Below are positions 1 to 9,001 of a stretch of DNA of 64,000 nt, in pieces. Source of the stretch: Chryseobacterium camelliae (lineage in GTDB: Bacteria; Bacteroidota; Bacteroidia; Flavobacteriales; Weeksellaceae); contig NZ_CP022986.1 of NCBI RefSeq assembly GCF_002770595.1, positions 3,100,001-3,164,000 of the forward strand, given 5' to 3'. The position numbers and the translations under genes were made by a program. Position 1 is the first letter of the stretch. Each line of letters opens with the position of its first letter. The notes under the pieces are model-generated. The model worked only from the letters and a program-made list of their open reading frames with translations. It had not been told where the DNA came from and did not search any database.

Positions 1-236
1 TAGGCTGTTTCAATACCGATATTGTTCGCTTTACCAAAACCCAGGTTCTGTTCCGATTGAATTACATGTACTTCCGGAAAATTCGCATTGAGATATTCCT
101 GAGTGCCGTCAGAAGATCCATTGTCGACTACAATACAGTTGACGTGTACGGAAGAATTTCTCAGGCTTCCAAAACATCTTTCCGCCCATTTCATGGCGTT
201 GTAGGTAACGATAATGATGTAGATTTTCTGCGTCAT
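1..236 (-). CDS. Family 2 glycosyltransferase, 5' part only (runs off the left edge)
   Basis: Only the first 78 codons are in the window; the 3' end lies to the left of base 1. The start codon is the ATG complementary to 234-236, three bases after the stop of the gene upstream at 240, so it continues the polysaccharide operon. The visible protein has the GT-A opening of family 2 glycosyltransferases: an N-terminal beta strand (KIYIITYN), the nucleotide-binding motif VVDNGSSDGT at residues 34-43 and the motif GFGKANN at 64-70, common in rhamnosyl- and galactofuranosyl-transferase-like members. It would add one sugar to a lipid-linked glycan on the cytoplasmic face of the inner membrane. The donor and acceptor cannot be told from this fragment. 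Confidence 0.85.
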   Translation of the reverse strand, partial: MTQKIYIIIVTYNAMKWAERCFGSLRNSSVHVNCIVVDNGSSDGTQEYLNANFPEVHVIQSEQNLGFGKANNIGIETA

Positions 237-239
237 TTT

Positions 240-908
240 TTAAATATATTTTTCTGCAAGCATCTTCAGGTATCTTTCGGGTGAGGTCTCTATAAAAAAA
301 GTGTTTACTGCTTCCGTAAAGTCAACCTTATAAAAATCTCCCTCATCAGACTCAGTATAATCTGCCTCTGCACCGATATGTTCCTGTATAACATTTACAA
401 TTGATTTCAAGTCATAATAATAAGGATAGGCGAAATTAACGGTATCATTACTGATCTCTGAGCAACGGCTGCTGACAAACCATGGAATATCATCGATGTC
501 CAGCAGGAGTCTCCTTGCCCTGCGGTGAAGATTAAACTTAGATTCAGCTTTAATCTGGCTTTTAAGGAAATTAAAAAGAGTATTCGGATTGCCTCCTTTA
601 CCCACGATATTCCCAATTCTTAAAATGATGTAGTTTTCTGCATTTTTCCTGATATAGTCTTCAAGCTTCAGCTTATGGATGATATACTGGCTGTCCTGTT
701 TGGACTGGTCGTGAATGCTGAGGGTAGAAAAGTAAAATAACTTACTTTCTTTATTAGATTCGATACTTTTTTTAAGAAGCGAGAATTCCCTTTCAAATTC
801 AGAGCTTCTGGTTTCCAGTGAATTCGAAACGCCTGAAGCAAAAAAGAGATGGGCTTCTGTGTCAATATGCTGTAATGAGGTGGCAATAAGTCCGTTTCCT
901 ATAATCAT
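240..908 (-). CDS. Short NAD(P)-dependent sugar epimerase/dehydratase-like protein (SDR family)
   Basis: The 222-residue protein looks like a short extended-SDR (Rossmann) enzyme acting on a nucleotide sugar. An atypical glycine motif GNGLIA sits at residues 4-9 and a YxxxK catalytic pair at Y75/K79 (YIIHK), preceded by FSTLS, which fits the SDR serine/threonine position. A later LRIGNIVG stretch resembles the LR..N.YG segment of epimerases. At 222 residues it is well short of the usual 300 or more, mainly in the C-terminal substrate domain, so the substrate is uncertain and it could act as a reductase. It overlaps the upstream gene by 4 bases (ATGA), showing tight translational coupling within the operon. 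Confidence 0.7.
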   Translation of the reverse strand: MIIGNGLIATSLQHIDTEAHLFFASGVSNSLETRSSEFEREFSLLKKSIESNKESKLFYFSTLSIHDQSKQDSQYIIHKLKLEDYIRKNAENYIILRIGNIVGKGGNPNTLFNFLKSQIKAESKFNLHRRARRLLLDIDDIPWFVSSRCSEISNDTVNFAYPYYYDLKSIVNVIQEHIGAEADYTESDEGDFYKVDFTEAVNTFFIETSPERYLKMLAEKYI

Positions 909-1870
909 TTGTTGTGTGAGTTTGCTGTATGCATGAACCTTTTTATCAGGTTTCGTGCGATAAATATAGCGTAAGTTTTTTTTCTTTTTAATTTATGAAG
1001 AAAATAATTCTGTTCTTTCGAGATGGAAAATAAGAAAGATGTACGGTGGTACCTTCCGTAGGCAATGTCTTGATCGATGATATTTCTTCCGTTTTTTTCA
1101 AACTTTATCATTTTAGGATAATGCTGTGGAATCTCACCTTTAAGAAAATAAGTGCTAAGCTGTTTTCCTTTCAGTTTTAATTTGAAATTATAGAAATGTG
1201 CCATATCATTTGCTGAGATCATCAATATGCGGTAATCCTTTGATCTGTGCATAACGGTCATTGCAGCCTGGTAGGCAATGAGATAATCCAGCAGCCAGTC
1301 TTCTTTGATATTTTGCCTTCTTAAGGGATTATGCTTTATTTCAGGATAAAAGTTATGCGGATCCGGTGAGTAATAGCATTGTCTGAACTCCATATGCCAG
1401 TCATGGATCATTTTCCCGTTTTTGGGAGTGGCAATAAACCATGTCTCTAAAATAGGATATTCAAAGTCATTTGTAATGTGATCTGAGTAGAAACCTATCA
1501 GGTCGGCATTTGTCTGTGATTTTGAACGGTATAGCCAGTCCAGGTTTTCAGTGAGCATAATGCTGGCATCAATCCAGAATCCGCCAAAAGTATCCAATAT
1601 GGTAAGCCTGGTAAGATCCGTAAAATTAACGAAGGAAATATCTTCCCGGACCGTCATTTCTATGTCCGGCAAAAACTTTTTAACGGATGCTCTGTTCAAA
1701 ACATGGATTTCAAAATCAGGCAGGTATTTTTTCAGATTTCGCACACAGGCATTCACCAGAGGTGATTCTGTGGGATAGTCCCAGAATGACCAGATGATCT
1801 TAGGAATAGGTGCGGAATTCTGTGGTCCGTCTCCCCACAGGATTTCTTTATATTTTACCGGAGGCAGCAT
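905..1870 (-). CDS. Capsular polysaccharide synthesis glycosyltransferase (Caps_synth / GT32-like)
   Basis: The 321-residue protein resembles the Caps_synth/Gly_transf_sug group of GT-A glycosyltransferases. The N-terminal PKIIWSFW motif (residues 23-30) and the FTDLTRLTILDTFGGFWIDAS block are typical: the GG(F/Y)W.D motif places the metal-binding DxS at D101-S103. It probably transfers a hexose in O-antigen or capsule repeat assembly in the cytoplasm. The start is the ATG complementary to 868-870. It overlaps the next gene by 4 bases and follows the upstream glycosyltransferase after about 40 bases. The donor sugar is not predictable from sequence. Confidence 0.8.
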   Translation of the reverse strand: MLPPVKYKEILWGDGPQNSAPIPKIIWSFWDYPTESPLVNACVRNLKKYLPDFEIHVLNRASVKKFLPDIEMTVREDISFVNFTDLTRLTILDTFGGFWIDASIMLTENLDWLYRSKSQTNADLIGFYSDHITNDFEYPILETWFIATPKNGKMIHDWHMEFRQCYYSPDPHNFYPEIKHNPLRRQNIKEDWLLDYLIAYQAAMTVMHRSKDYRILMISANDMAHFYNFKLKLKGKQLSTYFLKGEIPQHYPKMIKFEKNGRNIIDQDIAYGRYHRTSFLFSISKEQNYFLHKLKRKKTYAIFIARNLIKRFMHTANSHNK

Positions 1871-1910
1871 TGTTTTTCTTTAATGTGTTATAAAAATGTT
1901 AACTGTACTT

Positions 1911-2870
1911 TCAGTATCTTATTCTGTAGTAGATCTGTTTCAGCTTTTTGATCTGTTTATCCCAAAGAGACTCATTCTGTTCTCTTACCAGCCGGTCAAA
2001 ATACTCCAGCCTCTGGGATATGATGCTTTTAAAGCCGTTTTTAACGAGGCTGTTATCAAATTTTTCAAGATGAGGCTTCAGCAGATGATCTTCTCCCTTC
2101 AAAATTTTATCAATGGTGACATTAGTGAAATGAATGAAGACAACTGGGAAAGTGCCGTTAATTTTCACCTCATCATTTTCCGGATCTTTTGTCCTCCTGC
2201 AAAAATCAATATTCCAGCCCGCAAGATTACAGCCCAGGTCTCTCACAATCTTTACTTTTTCAAAGTAAGCAGGAATAAGATTCAGGTAAACCTGATCATG
2301 ATACAGTCCAACCTCAGGATTATTCCCGCAGAAAATATAACAGTTCTCCGCCCAGTATTCCAGTGCACTTTTACCATGTGCGCTAGCGCCAATGAATCCT
2401 GCATTGAATATTCCATGTCTGAATGTAGCATTGAACTCTGCCGGGTTTTCACCGGGTGTCAGAGGCCGCCAATGCGGAGTAAGGAGGATATGCGAAGCAT
2501 CTAGATAATCAAATAAAAACTGATACGCATTAAAAAAATAGATATCAGCATCCGTAAAGATCACTTTTTCACTGAACTCAAGGCACTTTGATACCAGTAC
2601 AGGTTTCAGGGCCCATCTCAGAACATTCAGGTTATCTTTATATTGATGAATGATTTCCTGCGAAAACTTTACACTGTCAAAATCATCCAGGGTTAATATC
2701 TTGATGTTTTTACCGATCGTCTTGGACGAATGGTCTTCTACAGAATGATCAACCACCGCAACATACAGGATGATATCACGGTCAAATTCTGCCAGGGAAT
2801 CATACAGTGACAGTGCCCAGGAAAAGTAATTGTTGGTAATGATCGTACAAAAGGCTTTGGGATGCTTCAT
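1911..2870 (-). CDS. Glycosyltransferase with DAD motif (GT8-like/nucleotide-diphospho-sugar transferase)
   Basis: The 319-residue protein starts with a FCTIITNNYFSWALSLYDSL segment like those of GT8-type retaining transferases, in which the enzyme walks over an array of acceptors. The metal-binding DxD is D107-A-D109 (VIFTDADIYFF). A later FNAGFIG segment and the YHDQVYLN motif are also characteristic of this fold, the HDQ..LN element closing the donor site. It sits between a Caps_synth transferase and a family 2 transferase and overlaps the upstream gene by 4 bases, so a role in the same glycan is likely. The linkage and sugar are unknown. Confidence 0.75.
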   Translation of the reverse strand: MKHPKAFCTIITNNYFSWALSLYDSLAEFDRDIILYVAVVDHSVEDHSSKTIGKNIKILTLDDFDSVKFSQEIIHQYKDNLNVLRWALKPVLVSKCLEFSEKVIFTDADIYFFNAYQFLFDYLDASHILLTPHWRPLTPGENPAEFNATFRHGIFNAGFIGASAHGKSALEYWAENCYIFCGNNPEVGLYHDQVYLNLIPAYFEKVKIVRDLGCNLAGWNIDFCRRTKDPENDEVKINGTFPVVFIHFTNVTIDKILKGEDHLLKPHLEKFDNSLVKNGFKSIISQRLEYFDRLVREQNESLWDKQIKKLKQIYYRIRY

Positions 2871-3784
2871 CTGTGTAAAATTTTTGTCCTTATCCGGTAT
2901 TTCAGTAATTTATACCTGAAGTAGGCATAAGCATAAAAGAATGGCCTGGCTTTCCTGAACAGAAAAACAGGTGATACCGACTGTTTCCGGAGCTCATAAT
3001 AGATCCAGAAGTGGTTTCTTTCATACCCCAGCTTTTCGTTAAGCTTTTGATAAATAAAAGAAAGTACATACAGGTATTCCTGGTATTTGGCATTTGTAGC
3101 AGACTTCAGGCTTCTGGTCGTTTTATCATGGAACCTGAAATGATTAAGCACATCGCTGCAGAAATAGATATTGCTCGTCAGTAAAATCATAGTCCAGAAA
3201 AGCCAGTCACCGGAGTAAAACATGGTCTTCATCCGGGAAAAATCAAAATCCTGCTTCCTGAAAATACAGGCACTGGCATTGGGAATGGTATTCCTGAACT
3301 TTAAAAAATTGCGTATTTCATCCTTTCCTTCATTGTAATGCGAAGAATACCACCTTTTTTCATCCAGGCTATCCGGCCAGAAGATATCATAAAAACGACC
3401 GTTTTCATCAACATTGTCCGATCTGCTGTACACCAGGCCTACATTTTCTTTTTCAAAGAATAAAGGCATCAGTCTCTCGAGGAAGCTGGTCTCAGCAAAA
3501 TCATCACTTTCTGCAATCCATATATAGTCTCCTTTGGCGAGGCTGATTCCCTTTTCCCACTGTGCAAACGGACTTCCCGAGTTTTTTTCATTGATAACAA
3601 TATGGGAAGTTTTGGGATGGGAAGCATACTCCTGCAGTATCATACTGCTGTGATCCGTAGAGCAGTCATCCAGAAGAATCACCTCAAAGTGATCATAGGC
3701 CTGCTCAAATACGCTTTTCAGTCTTTGAGGCAGGAACTTTTCATGATTGTAGTTGGGAATGATAACGGAAACTAACGGGTTCAT
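2867..3784 (-). CDS. Family 2 glycosyltransferase
   Basis: The 305-residue GT-A family 2 transferase has a canonical N-terminus (LVSVIIPNYNHEKFL), the UDP-sugar motif with D39-D40 (LLDDCSTDHS) and a DxD-like ESDD at residues 92-95. A KGDYIWIAESDDFAE block is typical of O-antigen transferases. The C-terminal third is basic and aromatic, consistent with membrane-surface association rather than a transmembrane segment. It overlaps the downstream gene by 4 bases and lies 25 bases after the next family 2 transferase upstream. Donor and acceptor are not predictable. Confidence 0.88.
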   Translation of the reverse strand: MNPLVSVIIPNYNHEKFLPQRLKSVFEQAYDHFEVILLDDCSTDHSSMILQEYASHPKTSHIVINEKNSGSPFAQWEKGISLAKGDYIWIAESDDFAETSFLERLMPLFFEKENVGLVYSRSDNVDENGRFYDIFWPDSLDEKRWYSSHYNEGKDEIRNFLKFRNTIPNASACIFRKQDFDFSRMKTMFYSGDWLFWTMILLTSNIYFCSDVLNHFRFHDKTTRSLKSATNAKYQEYLYVLSFIYQKLNEKLGYERNHFWIYYELRKQSVSPVFLFRKARPFFYAYAYFRYKLLKYRIRTKILHR

Positions 3785-3809
3785 CTTCTATGTTTGTCTT
3801 TTGAGGGAA

Positions 3810-4643
3810 TTAAGGTTGTATTTTATGGATGAAATTGATCACACGATTAATTATTTTGTACTTTTTACTGCTGATGATCCTGTTATAGTAATTGTTTTCT
3901 CTTTCCAGGGCAGAGACTTTCCATATCAGATGAAAATAATCTCCGAAAGTACTGAAATAGGTTTTGCTATGCTTGTCCAGGATGTATTTCTTGGCCTGAT
4001 CCATTTTTTCCGAATCGTTTTTGATGTTTTCATTTCTGGAAATATCTTTAATCCTGTAATAGAAAAGCGTCTGTTCCAGACGATGCACTTTCATATCCGG
4101 CTGAGAGAGATAGGAAATCCAGAATTCCCAGTCTTCCAGCCCATGGGTCATATTTTCATCATACCGTATATCATTCAGTTTTTCCCTGCTGAAAAGTGCT
4201 GAACAGAAAATCACATTATATTTTAATAAATTCTCAAAAGTATAATCCAATAAGACGAAAGGTTCATTTCTGGTTCCGAAATAGTCTGCATGGCAATAGA
4301 CCAGATCATAGCCTTCCCGAAGTTTTTCTATGGCATAGGAAAGATAGTTTTCATTGATCTTGTCATCTCCGTCAAGCGGCAGAATCCATTTTCCTCTTAC
4401 TTTATCCAGCCCGAAATTTCTTGCTGAGGCAACTCCTCCGTTTTCTTTTCTGTAGTAGGTAAACCTGGGATCATTTTCTACCCATTTTTTTGCAACTTCA
4501 GCAGTATGGTCCGGTGATCCGTCATCGATAATGAGGCACTCCCAGTCCTTAAAAATCTGGGATGCCACAGACTGCAAACACTCATCAAGGTATTGTGCCT
4601 GATTGTAGCATGGGACGATAATGGATACTGTAGGAACTGCCAT
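3810..4643 (-). CDS. Family 2 glycosyltransferase
   Basis: The 277-residue family 2 glycosyltransferase has the N-terminal SIIVPCYNQAQYLDECL motif, the first aspartate pair at D40-D41 (IIDDGSPDHT), an ENGGVASARNFG segment (donor-base pocket) and the DGDD metal-binding motif at 91-94. The ATG start shares one base with the stop of the upstream WbsX gene (TAATG arrangement), implying translational coupling. It acts in the cytoplasm on the growing polysaccharide. The two neighbouring family 2 transferases differ from it in sequence, so each probably makes a different linkage. Confidence 0.9.
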   Translation of the reverse strand: MAVPTVSIIVPCYNQAQYLDECLQSVASQIFKDWECLIIDDGSPDHTAEVAKKWVENDPRFTYYRKENGGVASARNFGLDKVRGKWILPLDGDDKINENYLSYAIEKLREGYDLVYCHADYFGTRNEPFVLLDYTFENLLKYNVIFCSALFSREKLNDIRYDENMTHGLEDWEFWISYLSQPDMKVHRLEQTLFYYRIKDISRNENIKNDSEKMDQAKKYILDKHSKTYFSTFGDYFHLIWKVSALERENNYYNRIISSKKYKIINRVINFIHKIQP

Positions 4644-5761
4644 TAATCTATATGTTTTATTTTCTTAATCTCTTCTAAAAAGGAAAATCCATTTTTAAGA
4701 TCTGGCTCCAAAATATTGCCTTCAGCCCACTCGTTCCATGATTTCAGGATTAAAAAATTCTCTGTAGTATCTTCTTCTCTCAGAAAAAGAGCTGCTTTAT
4801 CAATTTGTTTTCTGAAAACTTCAGGACTGTTATTAGATAAAATAACACCATTATATCCACTTCTTGGTGTATTGTCCCAATTGGACAGCACCATAGGATA
4901 CGTATCAACTCCTGCATTGACAAATTTCATTTCATCCACAATAATACTGACATCCTGAATATTTACTTTCTTTTCAGGTTTTGGTTTTCCTTTTATTCCA
5001 AAAATTCTTTTTACTTTTTTTACGTAATATTCTGTGCTTGATATATATACTTTTGGATTCTCTATGTAGGGAATCCAGGCCTTTTGAAATGCATGAGAAA
5101 TTTTCCCGTCATATCCCATCTGTTTGTAATCCAAATGATCAGGTTGTTTATTACTTGCTATGATGTAAAGATCATCAATTCCATTTTCTTTTGCTAAAGT
5201 TCTGAATTTTGAAATATAGTCTGGAGCCTTATCATTAAGGTCGGAAGGGTCATATATTACCAAAACAGGTTTTCCATCTACTTTTATATACCTGTTGTCT
5301 TTAAAAAAAGGTAAAAGATAATTAAAATGCGCCTCGAGGTCTTCCTGTGATGGATAAACCTGTTCAGCCAATATTTTTTTATCAAGACCATGCCATCTGC
5401 CCGACCAGGTTTCGTTGGCCCAGCAAAAACAGAACGGAAAGTCAGGTTTTCCTGATTCAAGGACTTCATTCGCGATACGCTCAAGAAGTTGTTTACCATT
5501 GCCAAACCAATAATGATAATATATAAATCCATACACTCCATAATCTCTGGCCATCTGTGCCTGTTGCTCTCTTACTTCCGGAACACGGAGATCATAATAT
5601 CCAAGTTCACCCGGACAAAGAGGTTGTTCATGCCCATCGTAAAGAGGCTTTGCTTTTCCTACATTTGTCCACTCTGTAAATCCTTTTCCCCACCATTCAT
5701 CATTTTCAGGAATAGGATGATATTGAGGAAGATAAAAGGCAAGAGGTTTTATTTTTTTCAT
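4643..5761 (-). CDS. WbsX family protein (GH99-like domain in polysaccharide synthesis)
   Basis: The 372-residue protein belongs to the WbsX family, found in many O-antigen and capsule loci and often labelled glycosyltransferase, although its fold is related to GH99 endo-mannosidase-like TIM barrels. Family marks seen are PLAFYLPQYHPIPEND at the start, WWGKGFTEWTNV, GVYGFIYYHYWF, the CWANETW block and a C-terminal LKSWNEWAEG motif carrying acidic residues. It has no signal peptide or membrane segment, so a cytoplasmic role acting on the nascent glycan is implied. It is transcribed between family 2 transferases. Whether it transfers or hydrolyses is not established. Confidence 0.85.
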   Translation of the reverse strand: MKKIKPLAFYLPQYHPIPENDEWWGKGFTEWTNVGKAKPLYDGHEQPLCPGELGYYDLRVPEVREQQAQMARDYGVYGFIYYHYWFGNGKQLLERIANEVLESGKPDFPFCFCWANETWSGRWHGLDKKILAEQVYPSQEDLEAHFNYLLPFFKDNRYIKVDGKPVLVIYDPSDLNDKAPDYISKFRTLAKENGIDDLYIIASNKQPDHLDYKQMGYDGKISHAFQKAWIPYIENPKVYISSTEYYVKKVKRIFGIKGKPKPEKKVNIQDVSIIVDEMKFVNAGVDTYPMVLSNWDNTPRSGYNGVILSNNSPEVFRKQIDKAALFLREEDTTENFLILKSWNEWAEGNILEPDLKNGFSFLEEIKKIKHID

Positions 5762-5794
5762 AATACATTTATATTTTGAAAATCTACATATTTT

Positions 5795-6685
5795 TTACCT
5801 TTTCAAGAATTTGTAGATTGTTTCGACAATATTATGCCTGCGTGTGTTCAATAACTTATTTTCATTATTGAGATTATTTATTTCCTTTTCTATGATGCTC
5901 AATATGTTTAAAATATTTTGATAAAAAATTTTTTTAGCGTTTTTATCCTTTTCAAACGAATATAAATTGGTAAATAGCAATAGATCTGCCTTAGTCATAT
6001 TTAGTTTACTGAGTGAGCTATAAACACCAACATTATGCCTGTAGACAGCCATAGGTTCATCTATATATCCTATTTTTCCATACTGTGTAAGTATAATATA
6101 GAGAAAATAATCTCCTATAGGACTCTCCTGAAATTCAATTGAATAAAGCTCTTCGCCAATTATGTTTTTAAACAAAACTGACGGAGCATGAATGTAATTT
6201 GCATTCATAACAAGGTCCTGACGCAATTCATAATTATCTGGCAACCTCGTAATAAAGTCAGATGTGATTGTCCCGTCTGTTTTTAAGATATTAACTTTAT
6301 GAAAGCATAAAACGTAATCTTTATTTTTTTCTAAAAAATCAACCTGTTTCTGTAGTTTTAAGGTATCTGTCCAGTAATCATCGCCATCACACAAGGATAT
6401 ATACTCTCCGGTACACATCTCGAGGGTAGAAACAAAATTTTCTTTACCGGGAATTCCTGCTCCTCTTTTCTGTCTTAAATTCAGCTTGATTATGTGAGGG
6501 TATTCAGCGGCATAACGTTCCACAATTTCCCGGGTACCATCAGTAGATACATCATCGCCAATAACGATTTCAAAATCGAAGTCGGTTTCTTGCATAAGAA
6601 TCCCATCAATGCATCTTTGAATGTAATTGATATGGTTATATGTGATAACGTGGCAGCTGACCTTTTTTCTTACCTCTACTCCCAT
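5795..6685 (-). CDS. Family 2 glycosyltransferase
   Basis: The 296-residue family 2 transferase begins with KVSCHVITYNHINYIQRCI, carries the first aspartate pair at D44-D45 (IGDDVSTDGT) and the metal-binding DGDDYW at residues 100-105. The MQETDFDFEI segment is shared by bacterial O-antigen transferases whose second strand follows a Q-(E/T)-F-type loop. Its start lies inside the last 10 bases of the upstream propeller gene, so the two are coupled. The coding sequence is visibly more AT-rich than the rfb genes, as are its neighbours up to about 11300. Confidence 0.88.
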   Translation of the reverse strand: MGVEVRKKVSCHVITYNHINYIQRCIDGILMQETDFDFEIVIGDDVSTDGTREIVERYAAEYPHIIKLNLRQKRGAGIPGKENFVSTLEMCTGEYISLCDGDDYWTDTLKLQKQVDFLEKNKDYVLCFHKVNILKTDGTITSDFITRLPDNYELRQDLVMNANYIHAPSVLFKNIIGEELYSIEFQESPIGDYFLYIILTQYGKIGYIDEPMAVYRHNVGVYSSLSKLNMTKADLLLFTNLYSFEKDKNAKKIFYQNILNILSIIEKEINNLNNENKLLNTRRHNIVETIYKFLKR

Positions 6686-7602
6686 ATTGCGTATCCTATT
6701 CCGGTTTTTCCGAAGCCATTACCATTATAAAATAGAATCTTCTGGTTATTCACTTCAATAACAGACGGATAAGTTTGCATTGAAGAATCCCATCCTGAAT
6801 CTGAAAACCCAATTCCGCTTGCCTGGTCATCCCGTAGCCAGTGAATTCCATCATTCGATTCCGCATAACCGATCCTATAACTTTCTTTACCGTCTCTATA
6901 ATCAAACGATCCTCTATAGGTAAACCACATTTTGTATTTTCCGTCTTCTATAATTACTGTAGGCCTAGCTGTACACTGATATTTTTCAGCCGGGGGAATG
7001 CAGGTAATGTTAGGACGATTCCAATTAATACCATCATCAGAATATGCATATTTAATTTCATACAAGGGTTCAGGTTTCCCGTTATTTAACACAAATCCGG
7101 TACTGGAAGCATACCACATAATCCACTTATTCTCTTGTTTAATGACACAGGGAGAAGCTGTAAAAAAAGGCTCATCACGGCTGCGTTCAACAATCGCTCC
7201 CAAAAATGCTTTCTGGAAAGTTTCACCATTATCATAACTAATAGCTAATCCTATCGCATTTCTGTAAGGAACCAGAACACTGGCATTCCACCCAACGTAG
7301 TACATATAGATACATGTTTCCGATATTCGGACTACGGAGCAAGGCATAATTCCTCCATCATCAAATGTACCTAGCTCTCCGGGCTCTAAAATAGGTTGAT
7401 CATGAATATATAAAATTTCTCCCGGATTGTCCGCAGATACATCTATATAAGTTGGTATACTTTTTCCATCAGAATTCCGGGGAGCATAATAAATCCTTAT
7501 AGTATCTGCGTTAATCTGTAGTGCTGTCGGAACGCATGCATGAGAAATCATCCAATCATTATAATGATCAACATGGTGTATCTTTCCTTTCTTAATCCAC
7601 AT
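6676..7602 (-). CDS. Cytoplasmic beta-propeller glycosidase-like protein (GH43/GH32-type fold)
   Basis: The 308-residue protein has repeated blade-like segments with aromatic-rich strands (YYAPRNSDG, MYYVGWN, IMWYASSTGF, KMWFTYRGSFDYRDG, GIGYAIWE), each near a YSDDG or ESNDGIHW turn. This pattern is typical of five-bladed beta-propeller proteins of the GH43/GH32/GH62 type. No signal peptide is visible, unlike secreted members. Similar propeller proteins occur inside O-antigen loci, where their function is unproven. Candidate acidic catalytic residues exist, but I could not assign a triad. It ends 10 bases inside the next transferase and starts two bases after the acyltransferase gene stops. 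Confidence 0.65.
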   Translation of the reverse strand: MWIKKGKIHHVDHYNDWMISHACVPTALQINADTIRIYYAPRNSDGKSIPTYIDVSADNPGEILYIHDQPILEPGELGTFDDGGIMPCSVVRISETCIYMYYVGWNASVLVPYRNAIGLAISYDNGETFQKAFLGAIVERSRDEPFFTASPCVIKQENKWIMWYASSTGFVLNNGKPEPLYEIKYAYSDDGINWNRPNITCIPPAEKYQCTARPTVIIEDGKYKMWFTYRGSFDYRDGKESYRIGYAESNDGIHWLRDDQASGIGFSDSGWDSSMQTYPSVIEVNNQKILFYNGNGFGKTGIGYAIWE

Positions 7603-7604
7603 TA

Positions 7605-8285
7605 CTAGCCATTTGTTTTATGAGAAATACTATCTATATCAATACTTTTTTCTTCTCTCATAGTAGACTTCGCTCCCAGCCATATGCTGAATTCCGGAGT
7701 ATCTTTTGTAATAATCGCTCCCATACCAATTAAGGATGCTTTGCCAATGTTGGTTTCGTCTCGTATTGTTGCATTAACCCCGAAAAATGAATTTTCACCA
7801 ATTTCACAGCATCCTGAAATAACAACCTGGGAAGTTATGAAAACATGATCATGAATATTTGTGTGATGCCCAATATGATTTCCACTCCATAAAATGCAAT
7901 TGTTTCCTATAGTAACAAACGGCTGTATAGTGTTATCCTCAAAAATAAAACAATTTTCACCAATGGTGAGATCTGGCCATGTGCTTGCCTTACTGGAAAC
8001 GTAACTTACACATGTATATCCTTTTCTTTTAGCTTCTTCAAATTTGGCTTTACGAAAGAAACTCATCTTTTTAAAGCTTATGGGTAAAAATAATTTATAT
8101 TCGGAAGGTGGATAATGTTTTTCTATTTCATCAAATGAAATAACAGGCAAGCCTCTGAATTCATTATCAGATATATAGTCTTTGTCTAAAGTAAATGCTA
8201 CCACTTGATGTGGAGAATCATGCGTAAAATAGAAATGAGCTAAACTCGCTAGCTGACTGGTTCCGAAAATTACAATTTTTTCCAT
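7605..8285 (-). CDS. NeuD/PglD/VioB-like sugar acyltransferase (left-handed beta-helix)
   Basis: The 226-residue protein has an N-terminal nucleotide-sugar-binding domain (KIVIFGTSQLASLAHFYF, with a G.S motif like PglD) and a C-terminal left-handed beta helix made of hexapeptide repeats (TIGENCFIFEDNTI, TIGNNCILWSGNHIGHH, EIGENSFFGVNATI). The GNHIGHH segment carries the histidine used as general base in PglD/NeuD enzymes. The likely reaction is N-acetylation (or other acylation) of a 4-amino-sugar nucleotide with acetyl-CoA. With the VioA-like aminotransferase two genes upstream it could make dTDP-4-acetamido-4,6-dideoxyglucose, as VioA/VioB do. That substrate is an inference. Confidence 0.8.
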   Translation of the reverse strand: MEKIVIFGTSQLASLAHFYFTHDSPHQVVAFTLDKDYISDNEFRGLPVISFDEIEKHYPPSEYKLFLPISFKKMSFFRKAKFEEAKRKGYTCVSYVSSKASTWPDLTIGENCFIFEDNTIQPFVTIGNNCILWSGNHIGHHTNIHDHVFITSQVVISGCCEIGENSFFGVNATIRDETNIGKASLIGMGAIITKDTPEFSIWLGAKSTMREEKSIDIDSISHKTNG

Positions 8286-8290
8286 AAATA

Positions 8291-8998
8291 TTAATTTATA
8301 AATTCGTGTTTAGTTAATAAAAAATTTATTTCTTCCTGACTATTAAACATTAAGACATCCATAATTGAAAGGTAAGGAATGAATTGATTTTTAAATTGTT
8401 TATACTCCAAAGGTAAAGATTTAATGAAGTTTAATTGTATTCCTTCTTTTATAAAATCTTCTTTTTTATAAAGTTCTTGACCTCCTATAGCATTAATGTA
8501 ATGAGAGCATTTCTCCTGCTTACAGATATCAAACAACCGTTTCTGCCTCTCTAAATTTCTATTGGAATAGGATTCTGATGAGATAATAAAATGGGTTTTC
8601 AGATTTAGATATTGTGAGACATTTTGTATACTATCTATAGCTAAGTCACTAATAGAATTGTGCTTGTAGTTTAGAACTTCTGCGATAAGCTCATATATTT
8701 TGCTGAAATAAGGGGCATTTTTATAGTTCTGTGATAACGTTTGCAGAAATTTTAATTTCCAGATTTCGTACAGCTTGTTATTGATTAGAGTATCTTTAAT
8801 CAAAGTAAAAGAATTAGCTTTTGATAGCGGTACTGTAAATAGATATCCTCTTCCAGATACTAGGATTTTATTTCTGTTGATCCAGCCCTGCTTGATAAAA
8901 TTTACATCATCATAAAAAACAAATTTATCAACAGCACTTATCATTTGAAAATATCCTATGTAAGGAAAAATGTATGGCTGCATAATGGCAATTTTCAT
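8291..8998 (-). CDS. WbqC family protein
   Basis: The 235-residue protein matches the WbqC family, recognised by the N-terminal MQPYIFPYIGYFQ block, YDDVNFIKQGWINRN and the C-terminal LSIMDVLMFN segment. WbqC proteins occur in O-antigen clusters of proteobacteria and bacteroidetes and have been suggested to attach an aminoacyl group (for instance glycine) to an amino sugar; this is not firmly established as far as I know. It lies four bases after the VioA-like aminotransferase gene and five before the NeuD/VioB-like acyltransferase gene, so all three probably act on the same 4-amino-4,6-dideoxy sugar. It has no signal peptide or membrane segment. Confidence 0.85.
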   Translation of the reverse strand: MKIAIMQPYIFPYIGYFQMISAVDKFVFYDDVNFIKQGWINRNKILVSGRGYLFTVPLSKANSFTLIKDTLINNKLYEIWKLKFLQTLSQNYKNAPYFSKIYELIAEVLNYKHNSISDLAIDSIQNVSQYLNLKTHFIISSESYSNRNLERQKRLFDICKQEKCSHYINAIGGQELYKKEDFIKEGIQLNFIKSLPLEYKQFKNQFIPYLSIMDVLMFNSQEEINFLLTKHEFIN

Positions 8999-9001
8999 AC
9001 A

